Source: a virus. From it: a stretch of 32,023 bases of DNA. The position numbers and the translations under genes are program-made. The notes under the pieces were generated by a model. The model did no database searches. It was not told the DNA's origin and saw only the letters and a list, made by a program, of their open reading frames with translations. The stretch lies in IMG/VR virus record IMGVR_UViG_3300025892_000082, positions 1-32,023 of that record. The stretch is one strand, 5' to 3'. Shown here piece by piece: positions 1 to 5,594 of this stretch; position 1 is the stretch's first letter; each line of letters opens with the position of its first letter.

Positions 1-48
1 ATTTTTACAGTATTATATAAAACGTAGTGAACAAAAGAGGTGAAAGAT

Positions 49-387
49 ATGTCGAAGATGAGTAATTATGTTGTTGGTTTGATGGAAGATGGACTTTGGG
101 ATGAGCCAGATTATCCAGAACCCGACATCGAAGCGTATTATGAAGAATATTATAAAGAAAAACTTAGTGCCTTCAAATCTGCACTAAACCAGGCTATGAT
201 GATTTACGATTGTAGCTGGATTCCCGCCCTCAGAACCATGTACCAAGTCGAAAAAAAGGATGCAGAACCGTTTGATATTCAATCGGATGCATATTGTTAT
301 AGAAAATTAGAGAGTTATCTCTACGAATGGGAATTGGGCGAGGAAAAAACTGACGAAATATGTAAAAAATTCTTCTTTAGGGCTTGA
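49..387 (+). CDS. Hypothetical acidic protein
   Basis: Product of 112 residues with no family that I recognise. It is acidic and rich in aromatic residues (the stretch DEPDYPEPDIEAYYEEYY is conspicuous near the N terminus), and looks soluble with no signal peptide or membrane segment. The frame can be extended to a GTG at 40, but that GTG lies inside the Shine-Dalgarno stretch AAGAGG (35-40). The ATG at 49, eight bases after it, is the better start. The stop codon overlaps the -35 box of the next promoter. Function unknown; existence as a gene is well supported by the ribosome binding site and full-length frame. Confidence 0.7.
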   Translation: MSKMSNYVVGLMEDGLWDEPDYPEPDIEAYYEEYYKEKLSAFKSALNQAMMIYDCSWIPALRTMYQVEKKDAEPFDIQSDAYCYRKLESYLYEWELGEEKTDEICKKFFFRA

Positions 388-412
388 CATTCGCTCTAAA
401 ATGTATTATATT
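384..412 (+). promoter_or_regulatory. Sigma70-type early promoter
   Basis: TTGACA at 384-389 and TATATT at 407-412 with a 17-base spacer. It overlaps the stop codon of the preceding gene and lies 32 bases before the ATG at 445. It is a perfect -35 with a 5/6 -10, and is expected to be read by unmodified host RNA polymerase. Confidence 0.85.
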
Positions 413-444
413 ATATATGTAATCAATTGAGAGAGAAATAAATT

Positions 445-816
445 ATGGCTTATGTATCACAAGAAATGAAGAAATCACTTGCTCCTGCTATCAAAGCAGT
501 CCTTAAAGAGTTCGGTATGAAGGGCAGTATTTCTGTCAATAACCACTCAACTCTTTGCGTAAATATCAAAGCGGGTGAGATCGACTTCTCTGGGAACTAC
601 ACTCACGGTGATCGTTACATCCAAGTCAATGAGTACTGGATTGATGAACATTACGAAGGTGTTGCTAAGAAGTTCCTTAACAAGTTGTTAGCGGCAATGA
701 AAGGCCCTAACTACTTCAACAACGATGATGCAATGACTGACTATTTCCATAGATCACATTACACTGACATCAACGTTGGTAAGTGGAACCAACCTTACGA
801 ATTCACAGGAGTGTAG
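445..816 (+). CDS. Conserved phage protein of unknown function
   Basis: A 123-residue soluble protein. It resembles a family I remember as widespread in phages and some bacteria, with an N-terminal helical region, a strand-rich core (SISVNNHSTLCVNI) and a conserved C-terminal pattern ending in DYFHRSHYTDINVGKWNQPY. The family has no function I can name. It is the first gene behind the strong promoter at 384-412, has a purine-rich leader (GAGAGAG) about ten bases before the ATG, and uses more C-ending codons than its neighbours, which suggests high early expression. It is followed with no gap by the 54-residue gene at 817. A host-takeover role is possible but is only an inference from position. 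Confidence 0.75.
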   Translation: MAYVSQEMKKSLAPAIKAVLKEFGMKGSISVNNHSTLCVNIKAGEIDFSGNYTHGDRYIQVNEYWIDEHYEGVAKKFLNKLLAAMKGPNYFNNDDAMTDYFHRSHYTDINVGKWNQPYEFTGV

Positions 817-981
817 ATGTTTTTTGTTGAAGTGAAAGAAAGACTTAGTGAAGAAAAGTTTCGTTGGGAGGCACTAACGGAAGAGCAGGCATTAGATGTT
901 TTTGCAAAACTTAAGTCTGAAGGAAAAAAATACCAATCTTTAGAAGTTGGTGAAATGAAGGGGCATTTCGACTATAAGTAA
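817..981 (+). CDS. Small hypothetical protein (54 aa)
   Basis: Begins directly after the TAG of the preceding gene (stop 814-816, ATG 817-819), with the ribosome binding site AGGAG (807-811) inside that gene's end. The product (starts MFFVEVKERLSEEKF, ends GEMKGHFDYK) is charged, helical in the first half, and has no signal or membrane segment. Tight coupling and a good ribosome binding site support a real gene co-transcribed with the one before. Function unknown. Confidence 0.65.
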   Translation: MFFVEVKERLSEEKFRWEALTEEQALDVFAKLKSEGKKYQSLEVGEMKGHFDYK

Positions 982-1002
982 TATAGTTGGGGAGAATTAT
1001 AA

Positions 1003-1209
1003 ATGTCAAAAATACAAGAAAAAATAAAAACTCTTATGGATACTGTACAAGAGAGTTTAGAAAGTCAGCGACATATTGAGTCGCCAGAAGAGTTTATGAT
1101 TGAACTGGATAAAGTTGGACTTTACTTCAGTCACATGAACGATGAAGATCGTGATTACTATCAAGCGGCACAAATCGCTTTTGAAGAACAAAGGAAGTGG
1201 ACTATTTAA
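1003..1209 (+). CDS. Small hypothetical protein (68 aa)
   Basis: A 68-residue, mostly helical, charged protein (MSKIQEKIKTLMDTVQESL...). GGGGAG lies about ten bases upstream of the ATG. It stops one base before the next start codon, so it is probably in one operon with 445-1715. There is no recognisable domain. Confidence 0.65.
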   Translation: MSKIQEKIKTLMDTVQESLESQRHIESPEEFMIELDKVGLYFSHMNDEDRDYYQAAQIAFEEQRKWTI

Positions 1210-1210
1210 A

Positions 1211-1528
1211 ATGAAACTTGCAAATTTTGAAATGATTGAAAAGGATTACATGCCTGGCGGTTTCCAGTCATTATTATCCTTTGGTGAGCATCATCAATTG
1301 AGTGTTATTAGTGGTGAAGGTGCATATGGTTCGAAAAATGCTCCCTATGAGATCGCCGTATTCGTCAATGGAGAATTTGCAAATTTGCCTGGCATTATTG
1401 AAGATGATATTAAGGGACACTTGACAGAAGATGAAGTTGATACGATCATAAAAAAACTTCATACTATTACAAAAGAAATCCCTGTTCAAGCCAATTTGAT
1501 GGAGAGTTACAATGTCACAAATATCTGA
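1211..1528 (+). CDS. Hypothetical protein (105 aa)
   Basis: Starts at the ATG at 1211, one base after the TAA of the previous gene; the same frame is open upstream to 1142, but that extension lies inside the preceding gene. The product starts MKLANFEMIEKDYMPGG, has a beta-rich middle (SVISGEG...YEIAVFVNGEF) and a helical C terminus. It overlaps the next gene by 17 bases (1512-1528), typical of translational coupling in compact phage operons. No family recognised. Confidence 0.7.
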   Translation: MKLANFEMIEKDYMPGGFQSLLSFGEHHQLSVISGEGAYGSKNAPYEIAVFVNGEFANLPGIIEDDIKGHLTEDEVDTIIKKLHTITKEIPVQANLMESYNVTNI

Positions 1529-1715
1529 AGTAAAAAATAATATAGGTAGACTTTATTCTGTCGGGCTAGATTATGATTCTGCCAAGAAACAGTTTTTTGA
1601 GTCTGTGTATGAAAAGTTTTCTAAAGAAAAGTTGGAAACAATTTTTGATGAAGAGTGGAATAGATACGAACACATGTATTTTGCCAATTTAAGTTTCTTC
1701 AAGAAAGGAATTTAG
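1512..1715 (+). CDS. Small hypothetical protein (67 aa)
   Basis: A 67-residue charged, helix-rich product (MSQISEVKNNIGRLYSVGL...) whose ATG lies within the 3' end of the preceding gene behind GGAG. It is the last protein gene of the first small operon; a palindromic repeat and the tRNA-Arg follow. No domain recognised, no membrane segment. Confidence 0.65.
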   Translation: MSQISEVKNNIGRLYSVGLDYDSAKKQFFESVYEKFSKEKLETIFDEEWNRYEHMYFANLSFFKKGI

Positions 1716-1724
1716 ATGGACAAT

Positions 1725-1763
1725 ATGTTTCATATATGTTACAATGTTTCATATATGAAACAT
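1725..1763 (+). repeat. Palindrome and direct repeat before the tRNA cluster
   Basis: ATGTTTCATATATG occurs twice, at 1725-1738 and 1744-1757. The second copy is part of a perfect 20-base palindrome, ATGTTTCATATATGAAACAT (1744-1763). A third half-site, ATGAAACAT, lies at 1797-1805, just before the tRNA-Arg. The arrangement looks like a binding site for a dimeric regulator or an RNA-processing hairpin ahead of the tRNA genes. No protein that binds it can be named from this window. Confidence 0.6.
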
Positions 1764-1811
1764 TTATGGTACATTAATACTTGTAATGACTATTTTATGA
1801 AACATAGAAAT

Positions 1812-1888
1812 CTGCCCTTAGCTCAGCTGGATAGAGCAACAGCCTTCTAAGCTGTGGGTCGGGGGTTCGAATCCCTCAGGGCAGGCCA
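1812..1888 (+). tRNA. tRNA-Arg (anticodon TCT)
   Basis: Full cloverleaf. The acceptor stem is CTGCCCT with AGGGCAG, discriminator G, and CCA is encoded at 1886-1888. The D arm is GCTCAGCTGGATAGAGC. The anticodon stem ACAGC/GCTGT encloses loop CTTCTAA, giving TCT (reads AGA). The T arm is GGGGG-TTCGAAT-CCCTC. AGA is common in the AT-rich genes here, so supplementing host decoding is a likely role. Confidence 0.95.
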
Positions 1889-2122
1889 ATTAATATCGGG
1901 CGAGTCGGACGCTCGATTTTGTCGAGTGAGTAAAAACACGGTTAAGCCTGAAAACGACACTAAATAGAAGACTCAGGTGGGAAGTTGGAAATCCCTCATT
2001 AGAAACCAACAGAATTAAACAGGGGCGGGACAGTAGGAAGAGGCGACTAATGTATAAGAAAATAAAGCGGCCTAGCAACCCCTCAAACTGCGAAAAGTAA
2101 AACACCTACTGTCCCTTTTATT
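1889..2122 (+). ncRNA. Candidate structured RNA in the tRNA cluster (first)
   Basis: There is no plausible reading frame in about 230 bases, yet base pairing is strong. GGGACAGTAGG (2027-2037) pairs perfectly over 11 bases with CCTACTGTCCC (2105-2115), closing a roughly 65-base interior that contains GAGG/CCTC, and is followed by TTTTATT. Upstream, CTCGA-ttttg-TCGAG and GTTGG/CCAAC can form further hairpins. T4 carries two stable RNAs of unknown function among its tRNAs, so a comparable RNA here is plausible. It is not a tRNA and I do not recognise a known RNA family. Confidence 0.5.
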
Positions 2123-2135
2123 CGGAGTTACTATA

Positions 2136-2339
2136 ATGCAAGTATCACCAGTACCACCAGTAAGAATTGTGAGTGAATATGTTAGACAATTGAATGTCGG
2201 TGATAAGATTCATAACATTGTAGTAACGCACAAAGACTTTGGAGGCTCTGTTAGAGTTGAAGAAGTTTATAGAACATACGACAAAACTGGAAAGATTAGA
2301 ACAGTCGAACCAGTTAGTAAAGTTGATGTTGAAGTTTAG
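2136..2339 (+). CDS. Small hypothetical protein between tRNAs (67 aa)
   Basis: A 67-residue product (MQVSPVPPVRIVSEYVRQLN...) with CGGAG upstream of the ATG. Predicted mainly beta (GDKIHNIVVTHKDFGGSVRVEEVYRTYDK is split into short strands), possibly a small barrel. Its TAG is immediately followed by the first base of tRNA-Gly, so the mRNA and tRNA must be separated by processing. Family unknown. Confidence 0.65.
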   Translation: MQVSPVPPVRIVSEYVRQLNVGDKIHNIVVTHKDFGGSVRVEEVYRTYDKTGKIRTVEPVSKVDVEV

Positions 2340-2413
2340 GCGGATGTCGTATAATGGTATTACCTTAGCCTTCCAAGCTAATGACAGGGGTTCGATTCCC
2401 CTCATCCGCTCCA
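2340..2413 (+). tRNA. tRNA-Gly (anticodon TCC)
   Basis: The acceptor stem GCGGATG pairs with CATCCGC; discriminator T; CCA encoded at 2411-2413. The anticodon stem TTAGC/GCTAA encloses CTTCCAA, giving TCC (reads GGA). The T arm is AGGGG-TTCGATT-CCCCT. It begins on the base after the upstream stop codon. Confidence 0.95.
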
Positions 2414-2424
2414 AAAATAAAAAT

Positions 2425-2588
2425 CCAAGGTGACGGCCTATGGATTGTGGTGACTGAATAATCCCTTGCAAATGGGGATAAGGTAATGTCGAAGGAACTT
2501 AGCGGTTCGTCTTAGCGGATGCAGACAGGTATGAGTCCAGTTAGACAGGAAGTTTGTCAGTGACTCGTTGCAGGATCCTAACCCTGCC
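2425..2588 (+). ncRNA. Candidate structured RNA in the tRNA cluster (second)
   Basis: This non-coding stretch carries several successive hairpins: ATCCA...TGGAT with inner AGG/CCT; ATCCC-ttgcaaatg-GGGAT; GAGTC...GACTC enclosing GACA-ggaagtt-TGTC; and GCAGG-atcctaac-CCTGC. The density of short complementary stems is above what AT-rich spacer normally shows. Family not recognised; it could be one RNA with the adjoining long hairpin or a separate molecule. Confidence 0.4.
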
Positions 2589-2598
2589 CACACTAATA

Positions 2599-2690
2599 AA
2601 TTTCTAAGTACACATGAGAGTAGATGCACCCGCTTTCCTGTGCATAGGACAAGGGTTTGAAAGACTGCATGTCATGTGTATTTAAAAATT
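2599..2690 (+). ncRNA. Long imperfect hairpin before tRNA-Pro
   Basis: TACACATGA (2609-2617) pairs perfectly with TCATGTGTA (2672-2680), and flanking bases (AAG/TTT, AAATTT/AAATTT) extend the stem. Inside, ATGCAC (2624-2629) pairs with GTGCAT (2640-2645). The result is a branched hairpin of about 90 bases ending a few bases before tRNA-Pro. Either a stable small RNA or a processing signal for the tRNA precursor. Confidence 0.45.
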
Positions 2691-2693
2691 TAT

Positions 2694-2770
2694 CGGGGTA
2701 TAGCGCAGTCTGGTAGCGCATCTGCTTTGGGAGCAGAGGGTCGTTGGTTCGAATCCAGCTACCCCGACCA
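2694..2770 (+). tRNA. tRNA-Pro (anticodon TGG)
   Basis: The acceptor stem CGGGGTA pairs with TACCCCG; discriminator A; CCA encoded at 2768-2770. The anticodon stem TCTGC/GCAGA encloses TTTGGGA, giving TGG (reads CCA). D and T arms are normal. Confidence 0.95.
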
Positions 2771-2774
2771 ATTT

Positions 2775-2849
2775 GTGAGTGCGGCGGAATGGTTACGCAG
2801 CAGATTGCAAATCTGTATAATGCAGGTTCAAGTCCTGTCACTCACTCCA
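2775..2849 (+). tRNA. tRNA-Cys (anticodon GCA)
   Basis: The acceptor stem GTGAGTG pairs with CACTCAC; discriminator T; CCA encoded at 2847-2849. The anticodon stem GCAGA/TCTGT (one G-T pair) encloses TTGCAAA, giving GCA. The T arm is GCAGG-TTCAAGT-CCTGT. It lies four bases after tRNA-Pro, presumably in one transcript. Confidence 0.93.
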
Positions 2850-2860
2850 AGTAGGATTAT

Positions 2861-2936
2861 TCCCAGATAGCTCAGTTGGTAGAGCAAATGACTGTTAATC
2901 ATTGGGTCGGGGGTTCGAACCCCTCTCTGGGAGCCA
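2861..2936 (+). tRNA. tRNA-Asn (anticodon GTT)
   Basis: The acceptor stem TCCCAGA pairs with TCTGGGA; discriminator G; CCA encoded at 2934-2936. The anticodon stem AATGA/TCATT encloses CTGTTAA, giving GTT. The T arm is GGGGG-TTCGAAC-CCCTC. Confidence 0.95.
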
Positions 2937-2956
2937 AATAAAGAGTAGGATACTAA

Positions 2957-3499
2957 TTGAGTAATTTTAGATTTATAGAAAAGAACTTAGATGTAAGTAA
3001 AATATTACAACAGGTTCTTGACAACTCAGGCGACTGGAAGTATGTTAATAATTTAAAATCAGACGGCAAAGATGTTGGCGGTGACCTAGACCCATATGGA
3101 TTTTTACCTTTAGTTATGGCAGTTGTAAAGCCAGGAGAAAGTCCAAAGAATACAGAAAAAACTCAAAAGACCGAGCTCTATGATAAATATGATGAAGTTT
3201 CTAAATGGTTAAGAAGTCAAGGAATAACACAATTATCAAGAGCTGCATTTTTTAAGTTGGGTATTGATGAGTGGGTTGGTAAACATATAGATGAAGGAAC
3301 TTATTATTTGAGTAGGGATAGATATCATCTTTCTCTACAAGGCAGTTATGATTATGAAGTTGATGGTGAATGGCATACTATCGAGCCAGGCACTTTCTTC
3401 TGGTTTGATAATAAAAAATACCATCAGGCACATAATGTAGGTGATGTCGAAAGAATAACTTTTGTATTTGATGTACCCAAATCAGAAGACAATCCATAG
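2957..3499 (+). CDS. Aspartyl/asparaginyl beta-hydroxylase-like oxygenase
   Basis: A 180-residue protein with the cupin core of the Asp/Asn beta-hydroxylase family, 2-oxoglutarate/Fe(II) oxygenases that hydroxylate side chains of proteins. The signature part is residues 107-172. His110 in KHIDEG and RYHL (122-125) come first, then WFDNKKYH (149-156) and HNVGDVER (159-166). This matches the family order His...Arg-x-His-Leu...FDD-x3-His...ER; His110 and His156 are the likely iron ligands. It starts with TTG behind TAGGA, 20 bases after tRNA-Asn; no ATG fits. T4-like marine phages often carry a homologue. The substrate is unknown: a phage or host protein. Confidence 0.75.
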   Translation: MSNFRFIEKNLDVSKILQQVLDNSGDWKYVNNLKSDGKDVGGDLDPYGFLPLVMAVVKPGESPKNTEKTQKTELYDKYDEVSKWLRSQGITQLSRAAFFKLGIDEWVGKHIDEGTYYLSRDRYHLSLQGSYDYEVDGEWHTIEPGTFFWFDNKKYHQAHNVGDVERITFVFDVPKSEDNP

Positions 3500-3511
3500 T
3501 AAGGACACAAG

Positions 3512-3793
3512 ATGTATAAACCTCTACCAGAAGAAGTAACAATAAAAAAATCAGATATACATGGACTTGGTCTTTGGTGTGTAAAACCGATCAAAGAAGG
3601 AACAGAGATCGGAATTTCACATTTTTATTGGGGAGAAGAATTGCAAAGAACTCCATTGGGTGCTTTTTATAATCACTCTGATGAGCCGAATATAGTAAAG
3701 ATTAGAGAAGATAGTAGGTTCTTTATTGTTGCCACTAGAGATATTTGGCCAGGCGAAGAACTTACATGTCAATATACTTTTTATCAGTTGTAA
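3512..3793 (+). CDS. SET-domain protein (putative lysine methyltransferase)
   Basis: At 93 residues this is a minimal SET domain. Visible motifs in order are HGLGL (17-21), the N-terminal SET turn that binds S-adenosylmethionine; GAFYNHSDEPN (50-60), matching the NHS-x-x-PN knot; and GEELTCQY (81-88), with the likely catalytic Tyr88. SET enzymes transfer a methyl group from SAM to protein lysines; very small single-domain versions exist in viruses such as chlorella virus vSET. The N-terminal part between the motifs is short, so this is close to the minimum fold. It lies 12 bases after the hydroxylase-like gene, so the pair may form a protein-modifying operon. The target is unknown. Confidence 0.8.
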   Translation: MYKPLPEEVTIKKSDIHGLGLWCVKPIKEGTEIGISHFYWGEELQRTPLGAFYNHSDEPNIVKIREDSRFFIVATRDIWPGEELTCQYTFYQL

Positions 3794-3809
3794 AGGATGT
3801 ATATATATT

Positions 3810-3983
3810 ATGAGAATGGAAACAGCGAAGAAAAATTTTGATATTGATATTGCAGGAAATATACTTTTAAATAGTAGTCAGTCTCCCAAGGATTTGCAAA
3901 TTCAAAGTGGGGATACATATGCTGCAATGATAGTTGACGGAAAGCCCATTCTAATTAAATTAGAGTTAACTTTAAAAGAGTAG
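3810..3983 (+). CDS. Small hypothetical protein (57 aa)
   Basis: Starts at ATG 3810 behind AAGGATG (3793-3799); an upstream in-frame extension to 3726 would run through the SET gene and is not supported. The product (MRMETAKKNFDIDIAGNIL...) looks like a small beta-rich protein with alternating hydrophobic residues (YAAMIVDGKPILIKLEL). No family recognised. Nine bases separate it from the next gene. Confidence 0.6.
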   Translation: MRMETAKKNFDIDIAGNILLNSSQSPKDLQIQSGDTYAAMIVDGKPILIKLELTLKE

Positions 3984-3991
3984 GAATAGTT

Positions 3992-4189
3992 ATGTCACTT
4001 GGATTTAGAGACAAATACCAAAACATAGTTAAAAATTTAGTTAATAATGCTGACCAGTGTAGTCAACAATGGATGCTTACTGGAGATGCAGAATGGTATG
4101 AAGCATATAAGATGTATGTTAAAAAGGTATGCGAATTAAAGGAATGGATTAAAAAAAGAGAAAGTGAAATAGAGAATACGCCGGTATAG
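3992..4189 (+). CDS. Small hypothetical protein (65 aa)
   Basis: A 65-residue helical, charged product (MSLGFRDKYQNIVKNLVNN...). TAGGAATAG precedes the ATG. Its last codons and stop (4180-4189) overlap the first ten bases of tRNA-Thr, so maturing the tRNA from this transcript would cut the reading frame. No family recognised. Confidence 0.6.
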   Translation: MSLGFRDKYQNIVKNLVNNADQCSQQWMLTGDAEWYEAYKMYVKKVCELKEWIKKRESEIENTPV

Positions 4190-4256
4190 CTCAGTTGGTA
4201 GCAGCAATGGTTTTGTAAACCATAGGTCGGGAGTTCGAGTCTCTCTGCCGGCACCA
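4180..4256 (+). tRNA. tRNA-Thr (anticodon TGT)
   Basis: The acceptor stem GCCGGTA pairs with TGCCGGC; discriminator A; CCA encoded at 4254-4256. The anticodon stem ATGGT/ACCAT encloses TTTGTAA, giving TGT (reads ACA). The D arm is slightly irregular: GCTC faces GCAGC, leaving a three-pair stem with an enlarged loop. The 5' end overlaps the stop codon of the upstream gene. It lies about 1.2 kb away from the other five tRNAs. Confidence 0.9.
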
Positions 4257-4282
4257 TTAATACGAAGACTGTTGTATGTAAG

Positions 4283-4552
4283 ATGGAATCTAAAGAAAGA
4301 AAAATAATACTTCTGACTGATATAATAGAACAAAAAGTTCGAAAAGAAAAAGAGCTTGAATATTATCAACGAGAGTTAGAAAAATTAAATCATAAAATGT
4401 TTTTCATTCGCAAAGAAATCGATTTAACAAATTTTATAATAGATTTGATTGGAAGAGAAAAACTTATGGATATCCGTGAAGTTATTGATGACAAAGATGT
4501 AGAAAAATTGATTGGTAATGATAATGGCGAAGAAGACGGAAACGAAACCTAA
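4283..4552 (+). CDS. Coiled-coil hypothetical protein (89 aa)
   Basis: An 89-residue, highly charged protein. Residues about 15-55 (IEQKVRKEKELEYYQREL... EKLNHKM) have heptad-like spacing and should form a coiled coil; the C terminus is acidic (DNGEEDGNET). It ends inside the next gene, overlapping by 29 bases. Upstream there is no strong ribosome binding site, only a TGTAAGATGG context. Function unknown. Confidence 0.6.
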   Translation: MESKERKIILLTDIIEQKVRKEKELEYYQRELEKLNHKMFFIRKEIDLTNFIIDLIGREKLMDIREVIDDKDVEKLIGNDNGEEDGNET

Positions 4553-5189
4553 GCGCAAAAGAAGAACAAAGGCAGAAATGGAAGCCGCCCGAGCGGCCGA
4601 AACTCAATCCTCAAAACCAAAGCAAAAGAGGAAGCGTAGAGCTAAAGCAGAGATAGAGGCCGCTCGGGCAGCATCGTTACCACCAGAACCAAAATGGTAC
4701 GAGATTGGATATAAGGGCCCTAAACCAGCCCCTGCAAAACCAAAAAAGAAACCTCGCTCATATTCCCCACCCCCGCCCAGACAAAAGTTTGACACCAGTT
4801 TAATTGATGAACAAATAAAATTTCCTGGCCCATCTGGCGCAGAGTATGCAATTACTAAAGAAACAAAACATGGTAGACATGTATTATCTTGGGGAATAGA
4901 TGATTGGAGTATATTATATAATGCAAGATATAATGATACTGAAAAACATTGGAAATTTTATCTTGACTTATATAAAAAATCATGCGATAATGGTAAAAAT
5001 GTAAATACAAAAAAGGTGAAAAATAATGATAGAACAAATGCAACAACAAAGCCCAATATCAAATCTGGACGCACCAACACTAAAGGCAATCCTACAAGAA
5101 AGCCCGCAACGAGTGGTGTTCGAAAAGGCAGACGGAACTCTAAGAGTAATGCATTGCACGACAGACCCGAAGATCGTGCCGTGGCCTGA
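4524..5189 (+). CDS. Basic repeat-containing hypothetical protein
   Basis: A 221-residue, very basic protein. Near the N terminus the block KRKRRTKAEMEAARAAE is repeated as KRKRRAKAEIEAARAAS, separated by a Lys/Gln linker; this is followed by a Pro/Lys-rich linker (KPAPAKPKKKPRSYSPPPPR) and a folded-looking part (GAEYAITKETKHGRHVLSWGIDDW). The basic Lys-Arg-rich repeats suggest nucleic-acid binding. In-frame starts also exist at 4512 (TTG) and 4518 (ATG); 4524 is the most usual choice, but no start has a strong ribosome binding site. The last 55 or so residues overlap the next gene in another frame and are low-complexity, so the functional C terminus may be before about residue 168. Confidence 0.55.
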   Translation: MAKKTETKPKRKRRTKAEMEAARAAETQSSKPKQKRKRRAKAEIEAARAASLPPEPKWYEIGYKGPKPAPAKPKKKPRSYSPPPPRQKFDTSLIDEQIKFPGPSGAEYAITKETKHGRHVLSWGIDDWSILYNARYNDTEKHWKFYLDLYKKSCDNGKNVNTKKVKNNDRTNATTKPNIKSGRTNTKGNPTRKPATSGVRKGRRNSKSNALHDRPEDRAVA

Positions 5190-5322
5190 TAATCCAGTAG
5201 AAGTTGAAGGTTCGATTGCAAAAGAAAAAGACCCAAACCTTATTGTTGTTTGGGATTTAGAAAAAGAGGGATGGAGATCATTTCGTTTTGAAAGACTTAA
5301 AGAATATGGAGATTTAGATTAA
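5026..5322 (+). CDS. WYL_2/DUF2693-type Sm-like small protein
   Basis: A 98-residue protein with the pattern I associate with the T4-phage WYL_2 (DUF2693) family: a helix, then FEKADGTLRVMHCTTDPKIVP, then a strand pair ending VWDLEKEGWRSFRFERL. The family is predicted to have an Sm/SH3-like barrel; its role in phages is not established. The start ATG follows AAGGTG (5010-5015 region) at proper spacing. It overlaps the preceding basic protein by 164 bases, and its own TAA shares a base with the next ATG (TAATG). Confidence 0.65.
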   Translation: MIEQMQQQSPISNLDAPTLKAILQESPQRVVFEKADGTLRVMHCTTDPKIVPWPDNPVEVEGSIAKEKDPNLIVVWDLEKEGWRSFRFERLKEYGDLD

Positions 5323-5594
5323 TGGGTGGAAAATCAACAGGAAAGAATTATACATCTAAGGGTGAACGCCGAAGTGTATCACTGCAGAATAGAACTAAAA
5401 GATTAAAGGGTACTCTTGAACATGCAATTCGTCAGAGAGATGCCTGGCAAAAAGGAAAGAATGTAGTTCTTACAATTCCAAATCCAAATACTTCAGAAAC
5501 CAATAAACCTTTTATAAAGGTTAAGGCGAGTGAGGTATGGGGTGATTTTAGAAAGCAAAGAAAATTTATGATGAGAGGAGAACCAGCAGCATGA
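5322..5594 (+). CDS. Basic hypothetical protein (90 aa)
   Basis: A 90-residue, strongly basic protein (MGGKSTGKNYTSKGERRSVSLQNRTKRLKG...), probably nucleic-acid or structural-complex binding by charge, with C-terminal VWGDFRKQRKFMMRGEPAA. It is coupled by TAATG to the gene before and by ATGA to the peroxiredoxin gene after. I recall similar unannotated proteins in T4-like marine phages but can name no function. Confidence 0.65.
   Translation: MGGKSTGKNYTSKGERRSVSLQNRTKRLKGTLEHAIRQRDAWQKGKNVVLTIPNPNTSETNKPFIKVKASEVWGDFRKQRKFMMRGEPAA

Noticed and set aside
1142-1210. Upstream extension of the 1211-1528 gene
   Set aside because: It would overlap the preceding gene by 68 bases and has no better ribosome binding site than the ATG directly after the stop.
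1716-1850. 44-codon frame starting right after the 1512-1715 gene
   Set aside because: It runs through the palindromic repeat and ends in the anticodon loop of tRNA-Arg; the C-terminal PLAQLDRATAF is simply a translated tRNA.
2145-2471. Minus-strand frame across tRNA-Gly
   Set aside because: Covers a tRNA and a supported plus gene; the internal peptide is a translated antisense tRNA.
1889-2690. Hammerhead ribozyme, group I intron core or RNase P RNA in the tRNA-cluster spacers
   Set aside because: I looked for CUGANGA/GAAA, group I core strings and RNase P conserved strings; none was convincing.
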